Shown here: one piece after another, positions 1-5,748 of the stretch
Numbering within the stretch: position 1 is the stretch's first letter
Layout: the number at the start of each line of letters is the position of its first letter
Origin: Xanthobacteraceae bacterium
GTDB lineage: Bacteria > Pseudomonadota > Alphaproteobacteria > Rhizobiales > Xanthobacteraceae
DNA length: 5,748 bases
Direction of reading: 5' to 3'
NCBI GenBank assembly: GCA_030648135.1
Contig: JAUSIF010000271.1
Span: 1-5,748 of the forward strand
Translations under genes and position numbers: made by a program
Notes under the pieces: model-generated
Told to the model about the DNA's origin: nothing
Seen by the model: the letters and a program-made list of their open reading frames with translations, nothing else
Databases searched by the model: none

Positions 1-138
1 GCGGCGCTGTACGAGGCCAAGCGGACCGGCCGCAACCGGGTGATCGACAATGCGCCGCCCTTGGCCGCCGAAGCGGCGGCGGAAAACGACGCCAGGAAAC
101 CGCACTGGATGAATTTGGAACTATCCGGCCTGTGGTAA
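1..138 (+). CDS. C-terminal end of a GGDEF-domain protein (probable diguanylate cyclase), 5' truncated
   Basis: Frame 1 is open from the window edge to a TAA at 136-138 and gives 45 residues. It begins AALYEAKRTGRNRV, which matches the last conserved block of GGDEF domains (the 'ALYxAKxxGRNRV' ending that follows the catalytic GGDEF loop in enzymes making cyclic di-GMP from two GTP). About 30 residues follow: an Ala/Glu-rich, probably disordered tail ending in LELSGLW. The catalytic loop, the inhibitory site and any sensor or membrane domain lie outside the window, so activity cannot be judged. A degenerate GGDEF or a GGDEF-EAL arrangement with EAL first is possible. The gene converges on the MBL hydrolase gene and is not part of the minus-strand operon. 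The family call rests on one short motif. Confidence 0.75.
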   Translation, partial: AALYEAKRTGRNRVIDNAPPLAAEAAAENDARKPHWMNLELSGLW

Positions 139-164
139 TCCGTACTGTAATAAACTTCAATAAC
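139..164. other. Short convergent intergenic gap, AT-rich, no terminator seen
   Basis: Only 26 bases separate the TAA of the plus-strand GGDEF gene from the TAG of the minus-strand MBL gene. The stretch, with the adjoining end of the MBL gene up to about 187, is clearly more AT-rich than the coding sequence around it. I looked for an inverted repeat followed by a T run on either strand and found none; the only repeat is a short direct one (TACTG at 143-147 and 166-170). If transcription ends here, it is not by an obvious intrinsic hairpin. Confidence 0.7.
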
Positions 165-965
165 CTACTGGGATAACTCTATTTTCATTCCGTCAAAGGC
201 GGGCTCGACGCCTTCCGGCATCGTCCGGCGCAGGCTCTCGTAGTCGAGATCGGTGTGCAGATTGGTGAGAATGGCGCGGCGCGGATGCACGCGCGCGATC
301 CAGGCCAGCGATTCCTCGACCGAGAAATGGCTGGGGTGCGGCCGGTAGCGCAGGGCATCGACGATCCAGACGTCGAGGTCCTGCAAGACAGCAAGGCTCG
401 CTTCCGAAAGGCCGCTCACATCGCAGGAATAGGCGAGCCCGCCGAAGCGGAATCCGAGCGTCGTACCCCCGCCATGGATCTGGGTGAAGGGCAAGGTGGT
501 GATCGCCCCGCCCCTGCCCGTGATGGTGACCGGCTCGCCCGCTGCGATACGGTGATCGGTCAGGATCGCCGGATATTCGCTGCCCGGATCGACCGCGAAG
601 CAATAGCCGAAGCGCGTGCGCATGATGGCCGAGGTGGTCTCATCGAGATAGACGTCGACGCGACGGCCGCCATGGATCGCGAGCGGGCGCAAATCGTCGA
701 TGCCGTGGGTGTGATCGGCATGGTCGTGGGTGAACAGTACCCCGTCGAGGGAATCGACTCCGGCGCCGATCAACTGGTCGCGCAGATCCGGCGAGGTGTC
801 GATGAGCACCCGGGTGCGTCCGTTTTCGCCGCTGCGCTCGAGCAGAAGCGAGCAGCGCCGTCGCCGGTTTTTCGGGTTGTGGGGATCGCAGGCGCCCCAG
901 CCGAGCACCAGCCGCGGCACCCCCGCCGACGATCCGCAGCCGAGAATGGTGAAGACGAGCGGCAT
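165..965 (-). CDS. PhnP-like MBL-fold metallo-hydrolase
   Basis: A 266-residue metallo-beta-lactamase-fold enzyme, probably cytoplasmic (no signal peptide). The N-terminus MPLVFTILGCGSSAGVP is the first strand and glycine loop of the PhnP/COG1235 group. The metal ligands appear complete: HDHADH (H80, H82, D84, H85), H164 in QIHGG, D182 in SCDVSG and H237 in TNLHTD. PhnP of E. coli cleaves phosphoribosyl 1,2-cyclic phosphate in phosphonate breakdown. Here no phosphonate genes are nearby, and the PhnP structural-zinc cysteine cluster is not evident (only C26 in the GWGACDP loop), so the substrate is unknown. The ATG at 963-965 shares its A with the tatD stop (TGATG) and has no strong Shine-Dalgarno, which implies translational coupling. 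The frame stays open upstream to about 1574, but that part is antiparallel-free shadow of tatD and is not coding here. Family confident, reaction not. Confidence 0.9.
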   Translation of the reverse strand: MPLVFTILGCGSSAGVPRLVLGWGACDPHNPKNRRRRCSLLLERSGENGRTRVLIDTSPDLRDQLIGAGVDSLDGVLFTHDHADHTHGIDDLRPLAIHGGRRVDVYLDETTSAIMRTRFGYCFAVDPGSEYPAILTDHRIAAGEPVTITGRGGAITTLPFTQIHGGGTTLGFRFGGLAYSCDVSGLSEASLAVLQDLDVWIVDALRYRPHPSHFSVEESLAWIARVHPRRAILTNLHTDLDYESLRRTMPEGVEPAFDGMKIELSQ

Positions 966-1744
966 CAGACGGCGGGCACTTTGGAGAACAGGCGGAAGAA
1001 ATTCGCGGTGGTCTGCGCCGCCATCGCCGTGGGACTGACGCGGCGGGTCTCGGCCAGCACGCGGGCGGTCTCCACCACATAAGCCGGCTCGTTGCGCTTG
1101 CCGCGATAAGGGCCGGGCGCGAGATAGGGCGCGTCGGTCTCCAGCAGAATTCGGTCCTCGGGCAGGCCGGCCGCGATCGCGCGCAAGGCCTCGCTCGCCT
1201 TGAAAGTCAGAATGCCGGTGAAGGAGATGTAGCCGCCGAGCGCAAGCGCGCGGCGGGCGAGGTCGGGGCCGCCGGTGAAGCAATGCAGTACGAAGGGAAA
1301 TGCCCCCTTCCCGCTCTCTTCCTCCAAAATGCGCGCGATGTCGTCGTCGGCGTCGCGGGCGTGGATCACGAGCGGCAGCCCGGTTTCGCGCGCCGCCGCG
1401 ATATGCATGCGGAAGCCGCGCTCTTGTGCGTCGCGCGGGCTGTTGTTGCGGAAATAATCGAGCCCGGTCTCGCCGATCGCCACCACCTTGGCATCCTGGG
1501 CGGGCGTGAGAATGTCGGCAAGGCCGATGTCCGCCTCTTCGGCGGAATGATGCGGATGGGTGCCGATCGAGCAATAGACCTCGTCGAAGCGTTTCGCGAT
1601 CCGGCGCAATGGCTCGAACCGGCGGATACGGGTCGAGATCGTGACCATGCGCCCGATCCCGGCCGCGCGGGCACGGCCAACGACTGCATCGAGCTCGTCG
1701 GCAAAGTCGGGAAAATCAAGATGACAGTGGCTGTCGATGAGCAT
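965..1744 (-). CDS. tatD: TatD-family metal-dependent hydrolase (YcfH-like)
   Basis: At 259 residues, this is the usual length for the TatD family, TIM-barrel enzymes of the amidohydrolase superfamily that act as Mg2+-dependent nucleases; some members deacylate D-aminoacyl-tRNA. The family signatures occur in order: DSHCHLD at the N-terminus (H6, H8), GTHPH (H63, H65), the metal-bridging glutamate in GETGLD (E92), IHARDAD (H128), LHCFTG (H154) and the catalytic LETDAPYL (D204). All expected metal ligands are present and the frame is intact. The ATG at 1742-1744 lies 3 nt after the metG stop, and its own stop overlaps the next ATG by one base, so translation is probably coupled on both sides. 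A GAGG lies 14 nt upstream, too far to be a good ribosome site. The exact in vivo substrate (DNA ends, RNA ends or mischarged tRNA) cannot be read from sequence; it is unrelated to Tat protein export despite the name. Confidence 0.93.
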   Translation of the reverse strand: MLIDSHCHLDFPDFADELDAVVGRARAAGIGRMVTISTRIRRFEPLRRIAKRFDEVYCSIGTHPHHSAEEADIGLADILTPAQDAKVVAIGETGLDYFRNNSPRDAQERGFRMHIAAARETGLPLVIHARDADDDIARILEEESGKGAFPFVLHCFTGGPDLARRALALGGYISFTGILTFKASEALRAIAAGLPEDRILLETDAPYLAPGPYRGKRNEPAYVVETARVLAETRRVSPTAMAAQTTANFFRLFSKVPAV

Positions 1745-1747
1745 GGA

Positions 1748-3304
1748 TTACCGGCTCGCCTCGCCCTCGACATAGCGCGGGAACACCGGAGCGGGCGCGG
1801 GCAATGGAGTTTCTTGTTTGAGCCTTCCCGGCTTCCCGAGTGCGGCGAAATCGCGCTCTTTTTCCGAGACACCCAGGAGATCGAGAAGCTTCGCCGCCCC
1901 CGCCGGCACGAACGGCTGGGAGAGGATCGCGATCTGGCGGGTGACTTCGGCGGTGGTCCACAGCACCGTCGCCATGCGGGCGGGATCGGTCTTGGCGAGC
2001 GCCCACGGGGCGGCGGCCGCGAAATAGCGGTTGGCCTCGGCCACCACCGTCCACACCGCGTTCAGCGCCAGATGCAGCGCCTGCGTCTTCATCGCCGCGC
2101 GCACCTCTCCGATCATGGCGTCGGCGGCCTTGAGCATCACTTCATCGGCTTCCGAGAGCTTGCCCGGTTTCGGCACTTTGCCGGCGCAGTTCTTCGCGAT
2201 CATGCTGAGCGAGCGCTGGGCCAGATTGCCGAGGTCGTTGGCGAGATCGGCGTTGGTGCGATTGACGATCGCCTCGTGGCCGTAGTTTCCGTCCTGGCCG
2301 AAGGGCACCTCGCGCAGGAAGAAATAGCGCAGCGCGTCGACCCCATAGGCGTCGGCAAGCTCGAACGGATCGACCACGTTGCCGACCGACTTCGACATTT
2401 TCTCTCCGCGATTGAACAGAAACCCATGGCCGAAAATGCGCTTCGGCAGATCGAGCCCCGCCGACATCAGGAACGCCGGCCAATAGACCGCATGGAAGCG
2501 CACGATGTCCTTGCCGATCACATGCAAATCGGCCGGCCAGTAGCGCTTGAAGGAATCCGATTTCACGTCGGGATAGCCGATGCCGGTGAGGTAATTGGTG
2601 AGCGCATCGACCCAGACATACATCACGTGGCCCTGAGCCCCCGGCACCGGCACGCCCCAGCTGAGCGTCGTGCGCGAGATCGAGAGATCGTCGAGGCCGG
2701 CCTTGACGAAGCTCACGATCTCGTTTTTGCGCGTCTCCGGTAGGATGAAATCGGGATGCGCCTGGTAAAAAGCGAGCAGCTTGTCGCCATAGGCCGAAAG
2801 CTTGAAGAAATAAGTCTTCTCCTCGGTCCACTCCACCGGCGTGCCCTGCGGACCGACGCGCACGCCGTCGGGGCCGAGCTTGGTTTCGCCCTCGGCGTAA
2901 TAGGCCTCGTCGCGCACCGCATACCAGCCGGCATAGGTGTCGAGATAGATGTCGCCCGCCTCCTGCATCTTCGTCCAGATCGCCTGCGAGGCGGCGTAGT
3001 GAGCGGGCTCGGTGGTGCGGATGAAGCGATCGTAGGAGACGTTCAAGCGATCGCACATTGCGCGGAAGCGCGGGCTGTTCTTCTCGCACAGCTCGCGCGG
3101 GGATATCCCTTCCTTGGCCGCGGTCTGGGTCATTTTCAGGCCGTGCTCGTCGACCCCGGTCATGAAGAAGACGTCGTGGCCGTCGAGGCGCTGGAAGCGC
3201 GCGATCGCGTCCGATGCGATCGCCTCGTAGGCATGGCCGATGTGCGGCGCGCCGTTCGGGTACGAGATCGCGGTAGTGAGATAATAGCGCGGCTTCGCCG
3301 CCAT
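1748..3304 (-). CDS. metG: Methionyl-tRNA synthetase
   Basis: A 518-residue class I aminoacyl-tRNA synthetase that joins methionine to tRNA-Met (initiator and elongator) using ATP, in the cytoplasm. The N-terminal AISYPNGAPHIGHAYEA holds the HIGH motif (residues 21-24). TGVDEHG (50-55) is the typical MetRS block, VWVDALTNYL lines the methionine pocket, and EKMSKS gives the KMSKS loop (302-306). A helical anticodon-binding domain follows from NDLGNLAQR (356-364) to the C-terminus. The connective-peptide region (about 125-165, YAGWYAVRDEAYY) has no CxxC zinc knuckle, and there is no C-terminal Trbp111/EMAP-type tRNA-binding extension, so this is the short zinc-free form common in alphaproteobacteria. 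The ATG at 3302-3304 is chosen because MAAKPRYYLTTAISYPNG is the normal start and GGAGGT lies 7 nt before it. The open frame reaching 3586 is a shadow over holB. It follows holB by 31 nt. Confidence 0.98.
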   Translation of the reverse strand: MAAKPRYYLTTAISYPNGAPHIGHAYEAIASDAIARFQRLDGHDVFFMTGVDEHGLKMTQTAAKEGISPRELCEKNSPRFRAMCDRLNVSYDRFIRTTEPAHYAASQAIWTKMQEAGDIYLDTYAGWYAVRDEAYYAEGETKLGPDGVRVGPQGTPVEWTEEKTYFFKLSAYGDKLLAFYQAHPDFILPETRKNEIVSFVKAGLDDLSISRTTLSWGVPVPGAQGHVMYVWVDALTNYLTGIGYPDVKSDSFKRYWPADLHVIGKDIVRFHAVYWPAFLMSAGLDLPKRIFGHGFLFNRGEKMSKSVGNVVDPFELADAYGVDALRYFFLREVPFGQDGNYGHEAIVNRTNADLANDLGNLAQRSLSMIAKNCAGKVPKPGKLSEADEVMLKAADAMIGEVRAAMKTQALHLALNAVWTVVAEANRYFAAAAPWALAKTDPARMATVLWTTAEVTRQIAILSQPFVPAGAAKLLDLLGVSEKERDFAALGKPGRLKQETPLPAPAPVFPRYVEGEASR

Positions 3305-3311
3305 CGGTGCG

Positions 3312-3317
3312 ACCTCC
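3312..3317 (-). promoter_or_regulatory. Shine-Dalgarno site of metG
   Basis: On the minus strand this reads GGAGGT, seven bases before the ATG at 3304. It is the best ribosome-binding site in the window and fixes the metG start. The other junctions have weaker sites or rely on stop/start overlap. Confidence 0.85.
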
Positions 3318-3335
3318 GCAGCGCGCCGCGCTCGG

Positions 3336-4370
3336 CTAGCGCGTCGCCTCGGCGAGCATGGAAAAGACCTGGAACACCAGCGGCTTACGGTCGAGATGGT
3401 AGATTTCGGCCTCGACCGCGGCGCGGCGGACCTTTTCCCATGTCTCCGCCAGGCGCGCAAGCCGCGCGGGCGGCGCGGCCGTCTCGGTCGCCGCCGCCGC
3501 CAGCCAATCCTCCACGGTCTCGGCGAAGACCGAAAGGCCCTGGTCGCGCTGGATGCGGTCGCCGAGCGCATGCAGCGCGTCGCCATCGACCGCGGGCAAG
3601 CGCGCCAAGAGGTCCGCGGTCAGGCTGCGTACCTCCAGACCCTCGCCGAGCAGGAGTTCGAGCGCGCGGCGCACGCTGCCGCCACTCGCCGCCGCCGCCT
3701 CCTTGATCTGGCTGCGCGGGAGATCGGGAATGGCATCGGCGAGATTCTCGACCGCGCGCGCCACCTCCGCCACCGACAAGGGCCGCAGCATGAGCCGCCG
3801 GCAGCGCGAGCGGATGGTGGCGAGCAATCTTCCCGGCGCATGGGAGACGATCAGCAAGAGCGAATGCGGCGGCGGCTCTTCCAGCACCTTCAGGAGCGCG
3901 TTGGCGCCGTTGACATTCAGCTCGTCGGCGGAATCGACGATGGCGACACGATAGCCGCCGAGCGCGGCGGTCGATCCGAAGAAGGGAACCGTGCGGCGGA
4001 CCTCGTCGACCGGGATCACGCTCGGAAGATTCTTACCCTCCTCGCCCGCGATCCGGCGCAACACCAGGAGATCAGGATGGGAGAGTGCACCCACCTGCCG
4101 GCTCACCGGATGGTCGGGCACCACATCGAGGCTGTTCGCGGATTTCGCATCGCCGCGCGGGTTCGCCAGCACGAAGCGGGCGATGCGATAGGCGAGCGTC
4201 GCCTTGCCAATCCCCGGCGGCCCGCCGATGAGGACGGCATGCGGCAGCCGGCCCTTGGCCCAGGCCGAAAGCACGGCCGCCTCCGCCTCGGCGTGACCGA
4301 CCAGGGCCTTCGCTTCGCGCGGATGCGGGGCGCCCGCGAGCCGGTCGCCCTCCTCGGCTGCGCCGTTCAC
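3336..4370 (-). CDS. holB: DNA polymerase III delta' subunit (clamp loader)
   Basis: A 344-residue AAA+ protein of the clamp-loader complex, which with delta and DnaX opens the beta sliding clamp and places it on primed DNA. An N-terminal helix (LVGHAEAEAAVLSAWAKGRL) precedes a Walker A loop GPPGIGKAT (50-58). The sensor/Walker-B region reads IVDSADELNVNGANALLKVLEEPP-like (about 144-167), and the SRC motif of clamp-loader subunits is present in TIRSRCRRL (S188-C190). A helical collar domain fills the C-terminus, ending in MLAEATR. The four cysteines of the E. coli delta' zinc module are absent; C190 is the only cysteine. GTG at 4368-4370 is taken as start: it overlaps the tmk stop as GTGA and has GAGGG seven bases upstream. 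An ATG at 4487 would overlap tmk by about 120 bases with low-complexity residues, which is unlikely. Function is confident; start fairly so. Confidence 0.93.
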   Translation of the reverse strand: MNGAAEEGDRLAGAPHPREAKALVGHAEAEAAVLSAWAKGRLPHAVLIGGPPGIGKATLAYRIARFVLANPRGDAKSANSLDVVPDHPVSRQVGALSHPDLLVLRRIAGEEGKNLPSVIPVDEVRRTVPFFGSTAALGGYRVAIVDSADELNVNGANALLKVLEEPPPHSLLLIVSHAPGRLLATIRSRCRRLMLRPLSVAEVARAVENLADAIPDLPRSQIKEAAAASGGSVRRALELLLGEGLEVRSLTADLLARLPAVDGDALHALGDRIQRDQGLSVFAETVEDWLAAAATETAAPPARLARLAETWEKVRRAAVEAEIYHLDRKPLVFQVFSMLAEATR

Positions 4371-5035
4371 CCCGCCGCCCTCGGCGCCGCCAACGGCTGG
4401 CGCTGCCGCAACAGCCGCTCCGACACCGTCATCCAGATACGGACCGCGAGCGCGTCGGCGCCGGCGCTGGCGTCCATGAGCACGCAACGCCCGGGCTCGC
4501 GCTCGGCGATTTCGCGATAGGCCGCGCGCAGCAGCCGGTGATATTCCATGTCCTCGGCCTCGAAGCGGTCGGCGCTGCCGCGGCGCTCGGCGCGCGCCAG
4601 GCCGATCTCGGGCGAGACGTCGAGAATGATGGTGAGGTCCGGCATGGTGTCGCCGACCACCAGCCGTTCGAGCCCCCGGATCAGCCGATGATCGACGTTG
4701 CCGAGCGCGCCCTGATAGACCCGGGTCGAATCGATGAAGCGGTCGCAGATCACCCAGGCGCCGCGCGCGAGCGCCGGGCGGATCAGCGTGCTGACGTGAT
4801 CGTCGCGGGCCGCCGCGAACACGATGGCTTCGGCTTCCGGTCCGAGCGGCTTGATGACTCCGCAGAGCAAGAGGTGGCGCATGGCCTCCGCGCCCGGCGA
4901 TCCGCCCGGCTCGCGCGTCAACACCACCTCCTTGCCCATGAGCTCAAGGCGATCGGCGAGGCGGCGCGCCTGGGTGGTCTTGCCCGAGCCCTCCCCGCCT
5001 TCGAAGGTGATGAAGCAACCGTTCGGCTTCGACAT
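4367..5035 (-). CDS. tmk: Thymidylate kinase (dTMP kinase)
   Basis: A 222-residue cytoplasmic P-loop kinase that phosphorylates dTMP to dTDP with ATP, an essential step of dTTP supply. The N-terminus FITFEGGEGSGKTTQ holds the P-loop (GGEGSGKTT, residues 13-21). LTREPGGSPGAE (39-50) is the dTMP-binding EPGG block, and CDRFIDSTRVYQG (97-109) is the DR(F/Y)xxS signature that binds the nucleotide base. An arginine-rich lid follows in ARAERRGSADRFE. Length and motifs are those of a full bacterial enzyme. The ATG at 5033-5035 lies 8 nt after the carboxypeptidase stop; the only ribosome-site candidate is a weak AGGCGGG just upstream. Its TGA lies within the GTGA that starts holB, a tmk-holB coupling seen in many bacteria. 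The last residues (RQRQPLAAPRAAG) are a non-conserved tail. Confidence 0.97.
   Translation of the reverse strand: MSKPNGCFITFEGGEGSGKTTQARRLADRLELMGKEVVLTREPGGSPGAEAMRHLLLCGVIKPLGPEAEAIVFAAARDDHVSTLIRPALARGAWVICDRFIDSTRVYQGALGNVDHRLIRGLERLVVGDTMPDLTIILDVSPEIGLARAERRGSADRFEAEDMEYHRLLRAAYREIAEREPGRCVLMDASAGADALAVRIWMTVSERLLRQRQPLAAPRAAG
4378..4382 (-). promoter_or_regulatory. Probable Shine-Dalgarno site of holB inside the end of tmk
   Basis: The minus strand reads GAGGG seven bases before the GTG at 4370. It lies within the last codons of tmk and supports the GTG start over an upstream ATG. The region is G-rich anyway, so the match could be partly chance. Confidence 0.55.
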
Positions 5036-5043
5036 CGACCCGC

Positions 5044-5748
5044 CTATTTCTTCAACACCGAGTTCATGGCGGTGCGAATGAAGCCGATGGCCGTTTCCGT
5101 AGTGATGTCGATGACGCGCTGGAACAGGCCGCCCGCGCCGACATCGGCCCCGGCATAGAGCGGCGCTTCGAGCACGATGGTATCGCCGCGAAAGACCTTG
5201 AGCCGGGCCACCTCGGCGCCTTTCTTCACCGGCGTTCGCAGCGGCCCGGTATAGGCCGCCCGCACGATGTATTTTTCACTCACGCCCTTCGGGACCAGCA
5301 TGCGGATCTCGCCGGCGCCCACCAACGGCACCCGTCCGCGCTCGCCCCCGAAAACGCGCGCCTCGATGACGGTCGTGCCTTCCTTGAACAAGAGGCGCGA
5401 TTCGAAGTTGCGGAAGCCCCATTCGAGCAATTTTTTCGCCTCGTCGGCGCGCTCCTTGGCGCTAGCGACGCCGTTCACGACCACGATTAGGCGCGCGTCG
5501 TCGTGCTTGGCGGTGCCGACCAGACCATAGCCCGATTCCTTGATGAAGCCGGTCTTCATGCCGTCGGCGCCGATATTCATGGTGAGCAGCGGATTGCGGT
5601 TCTGTTGGCGAATCTTGTTCCAGGTGAATTCCTGCTGACTGTAATAGGGAAAGAACTCGGGATAGGTGCGGATCAAATGGGCGGCGAGCTTGGCGAGGTC
5701 GCGCACCGAAATGCTCTGCTCCGGGTCGTAGAGCCCGGTGGAATTGCG
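5044..5748 (-). CDS. D-alanyl-D-alanine carboxypeptidase (peptidase S11, PBP5/6-like), N-terminus outside window
   Basis: The last 234 residues of a serine-type penicillin-binding protein that removes the terminal D-Ala of peptidoglycan pentapeptides in the periplasm. Reading in from the edge gives RNSTGLYDPEQSISVRDLAK, the block after the SxN motif in this family. Then comes the KTG box in GADGMKTGFIKESGYG (K65-G67, bases 5548-5556), followed by LIVVVNG. From about residue 118 a beta-rich PBP5 C-terminal domain appears (ARVFGGE, VPLVGAGE, YTGPLRTPVKKG, PLYAGADVGAGG). The last ~29 residues, with FQRVID and ending NSVLKK, resemble the amphipathic membrane-anchoring helix of PBP5. The catalytic SxxK, the SxN motif and the signal peptide are to the right of the window. 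A GTG at 5704-5706 is internal, since similarity continues upstream. Likely dacA, dacC or dacF; the paralogue cannot be told apart from this part. Confidence 0.93.
   Translation of the reverse strand, partial: RNSTGLYDPEQSISVRDLAKLAAHLIRTYPEFFPYYSQQEFTWNKIRQQNRNPLLTMNIGADGMKTGFIKESGYGLVGTAKHDDARLIVVVNGVASAKERADEAKKLLEWGFRNFESRLLFKEGTTVIEARVFGGERGRVPLVGAGEIRMLVPKGVSEKYIVRAAYTGPLRTPVKKGAEVARLKVFRGDTIVLEAPLYAGADVGAGGLFQRVIDITTETAIGFIRTAMNSVLKK

Larger units (their letters stand above)
165..5748 (-). other. Predicted operon: dac, tmk, holB, metG, tatD, MBL hydrolase
   Basis: Six genes on the minus strand follow each other with gaps or overlaps of 8, -4, 31, 3 and -1 nt. No promoter-like or terminator-like sequence is visible between them, and no gap is long enough for much regulation. 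One transcript from a promoter to the right of the window is the simplest reading. The 31-nt holB-metG gap is the only place where a separate translation signal is clear. The same order is remembered from other alphaproteobacteria, but I could not check it here. Confidence 0.8.

Noticed and set aside
139..164. Possible bidirectional terminator or attachment site between the convergent genes
   Set aside because: No inverted repeat or T run is present, only a 5-base direct repeat. There is no tRNA or integrase nearby to support an attachment site.
255..1082. A 275-codon open frame on the plus strand, antisense to the MBL gene
   Set aside because: It opposes the MBL gene with its full set of metal ligands and has no domain of its own; a GC-content shadow.
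966..1574. Upstream extension of the MBL frame that would give a 469-residue protein
   Set aside because: The added part overlaps tatD out of frame and is Arg/Pro-rich noise. The conserved protein starts at MPLVFTILG, at 965.
1283..2743. A 486-codon open frame on the plus strand, antisense to metG and tatD
   Set aside because: It lies wholly opposite two genes with unmistakable motifs. Its translation is rich in Arg, His, Asp and Glu with no recognisable domain, as expected for the complement of GC-rich coding DNA, where stops are rare.
2142..3089. A 315-codon minus-strand frame inside metG
   Set aside because: It is the alternative frame of metG with an Arg/Leu/Ala-rich product. The metG frame through this stretch carries the KMSKS loop and the methionine-pocket motifs without a break.
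3305..3586. Upstream extension of the metG frame to a 612-residue protein
   Set aside because: The extra 94 residues lie out of frame over holB, are Arg/Ser-rich and are not MetRS-like. A GGAGGT site fixes the start at 3304.
3396..4520. A 374-codon open frame on the plus strand, antisense to holB and the tmk end
   Set aside because: It is a mirror of a well-supported gene on the other strand, with a low-complexity Arg/Ala/His-rich product and no motif or good ribosome site.
5044..5706. Carboxypeptidase starting at the GTG at 5706 as a complete 220-residue protein
   Set aside because: The reading frame and family similarity continue to the window edge (RNSTGLYDPEQ), and the catalytic serine motif would be missing. 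The gene is cut by the window, not short.

Overview
The window is GC-rich chromosomal DNA with very tight gene packing. It most resembles an alphaproteobacterium, probably of the Rhizobiales/Hyphomicrobiales type. This rests on remembered gene order (D-Ala-D-Ala carboxypeptidase, tmk, holB, metG, tatD, MBL-fold hydrolase) and on the style of the proteins, such as a HolB without its zinc cysteines and a MetG without a zinc knuckle. No genus can be named from this alone.

Almost everything lies on the minus strand as one collinear block, read from right to left. It starts with the C-terminal two thirds of a DacA/DacC-type D-alanyl-D-alanine carboxypeptidase (5748 to 5044, cut by the window edge). 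Then come thymidylate kinase tmk (5035 to 4367), the DNA polymerase III delta' subunit holB (4370 to 3336), methionyl-tRNA synthetase metG (3304 to 1748), a TatD-family metal-dependent hydrolase (1744 to 965) and a PhnP-like metallo-beta-lactamase-fold hydrolase (965 to 165). Junctions are 8 nt, a 4-nt overlap (GTGA), 31 nt, 3 nt and a 1-nt overlap (TGATG). This strongly suggests one polycistronic mRNA with translational coupling, driven by a promoter outside the window to the right.

At the far left, the plus strand carries only the last 45 codons of a GGDEF (diguanylate cyclase) protein, which converges on the MBL gene. The two stop codons are 26 nt apart, in a short AT-rich stretch with no visible hairpin terminator.

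Functionally the block is a housekeeping cluster. Tmk makes dTDP for dTTP, HolB is part of the clamp loader that uses the replication machinery, MetG charges methionyl-tRNA, and the carboxypeptidase trims peptidoglycan. TatD and the MBL protein are two small metal-dependent hydrolases whose substrates are less certain. No mobile element, CRISPR array, RNA gene, phage gene or defence system was seen. I found no undescribed system. The most open questions are the substrates of the coupled TatD/MBL pair and the lack of a terminator at the convergent end.
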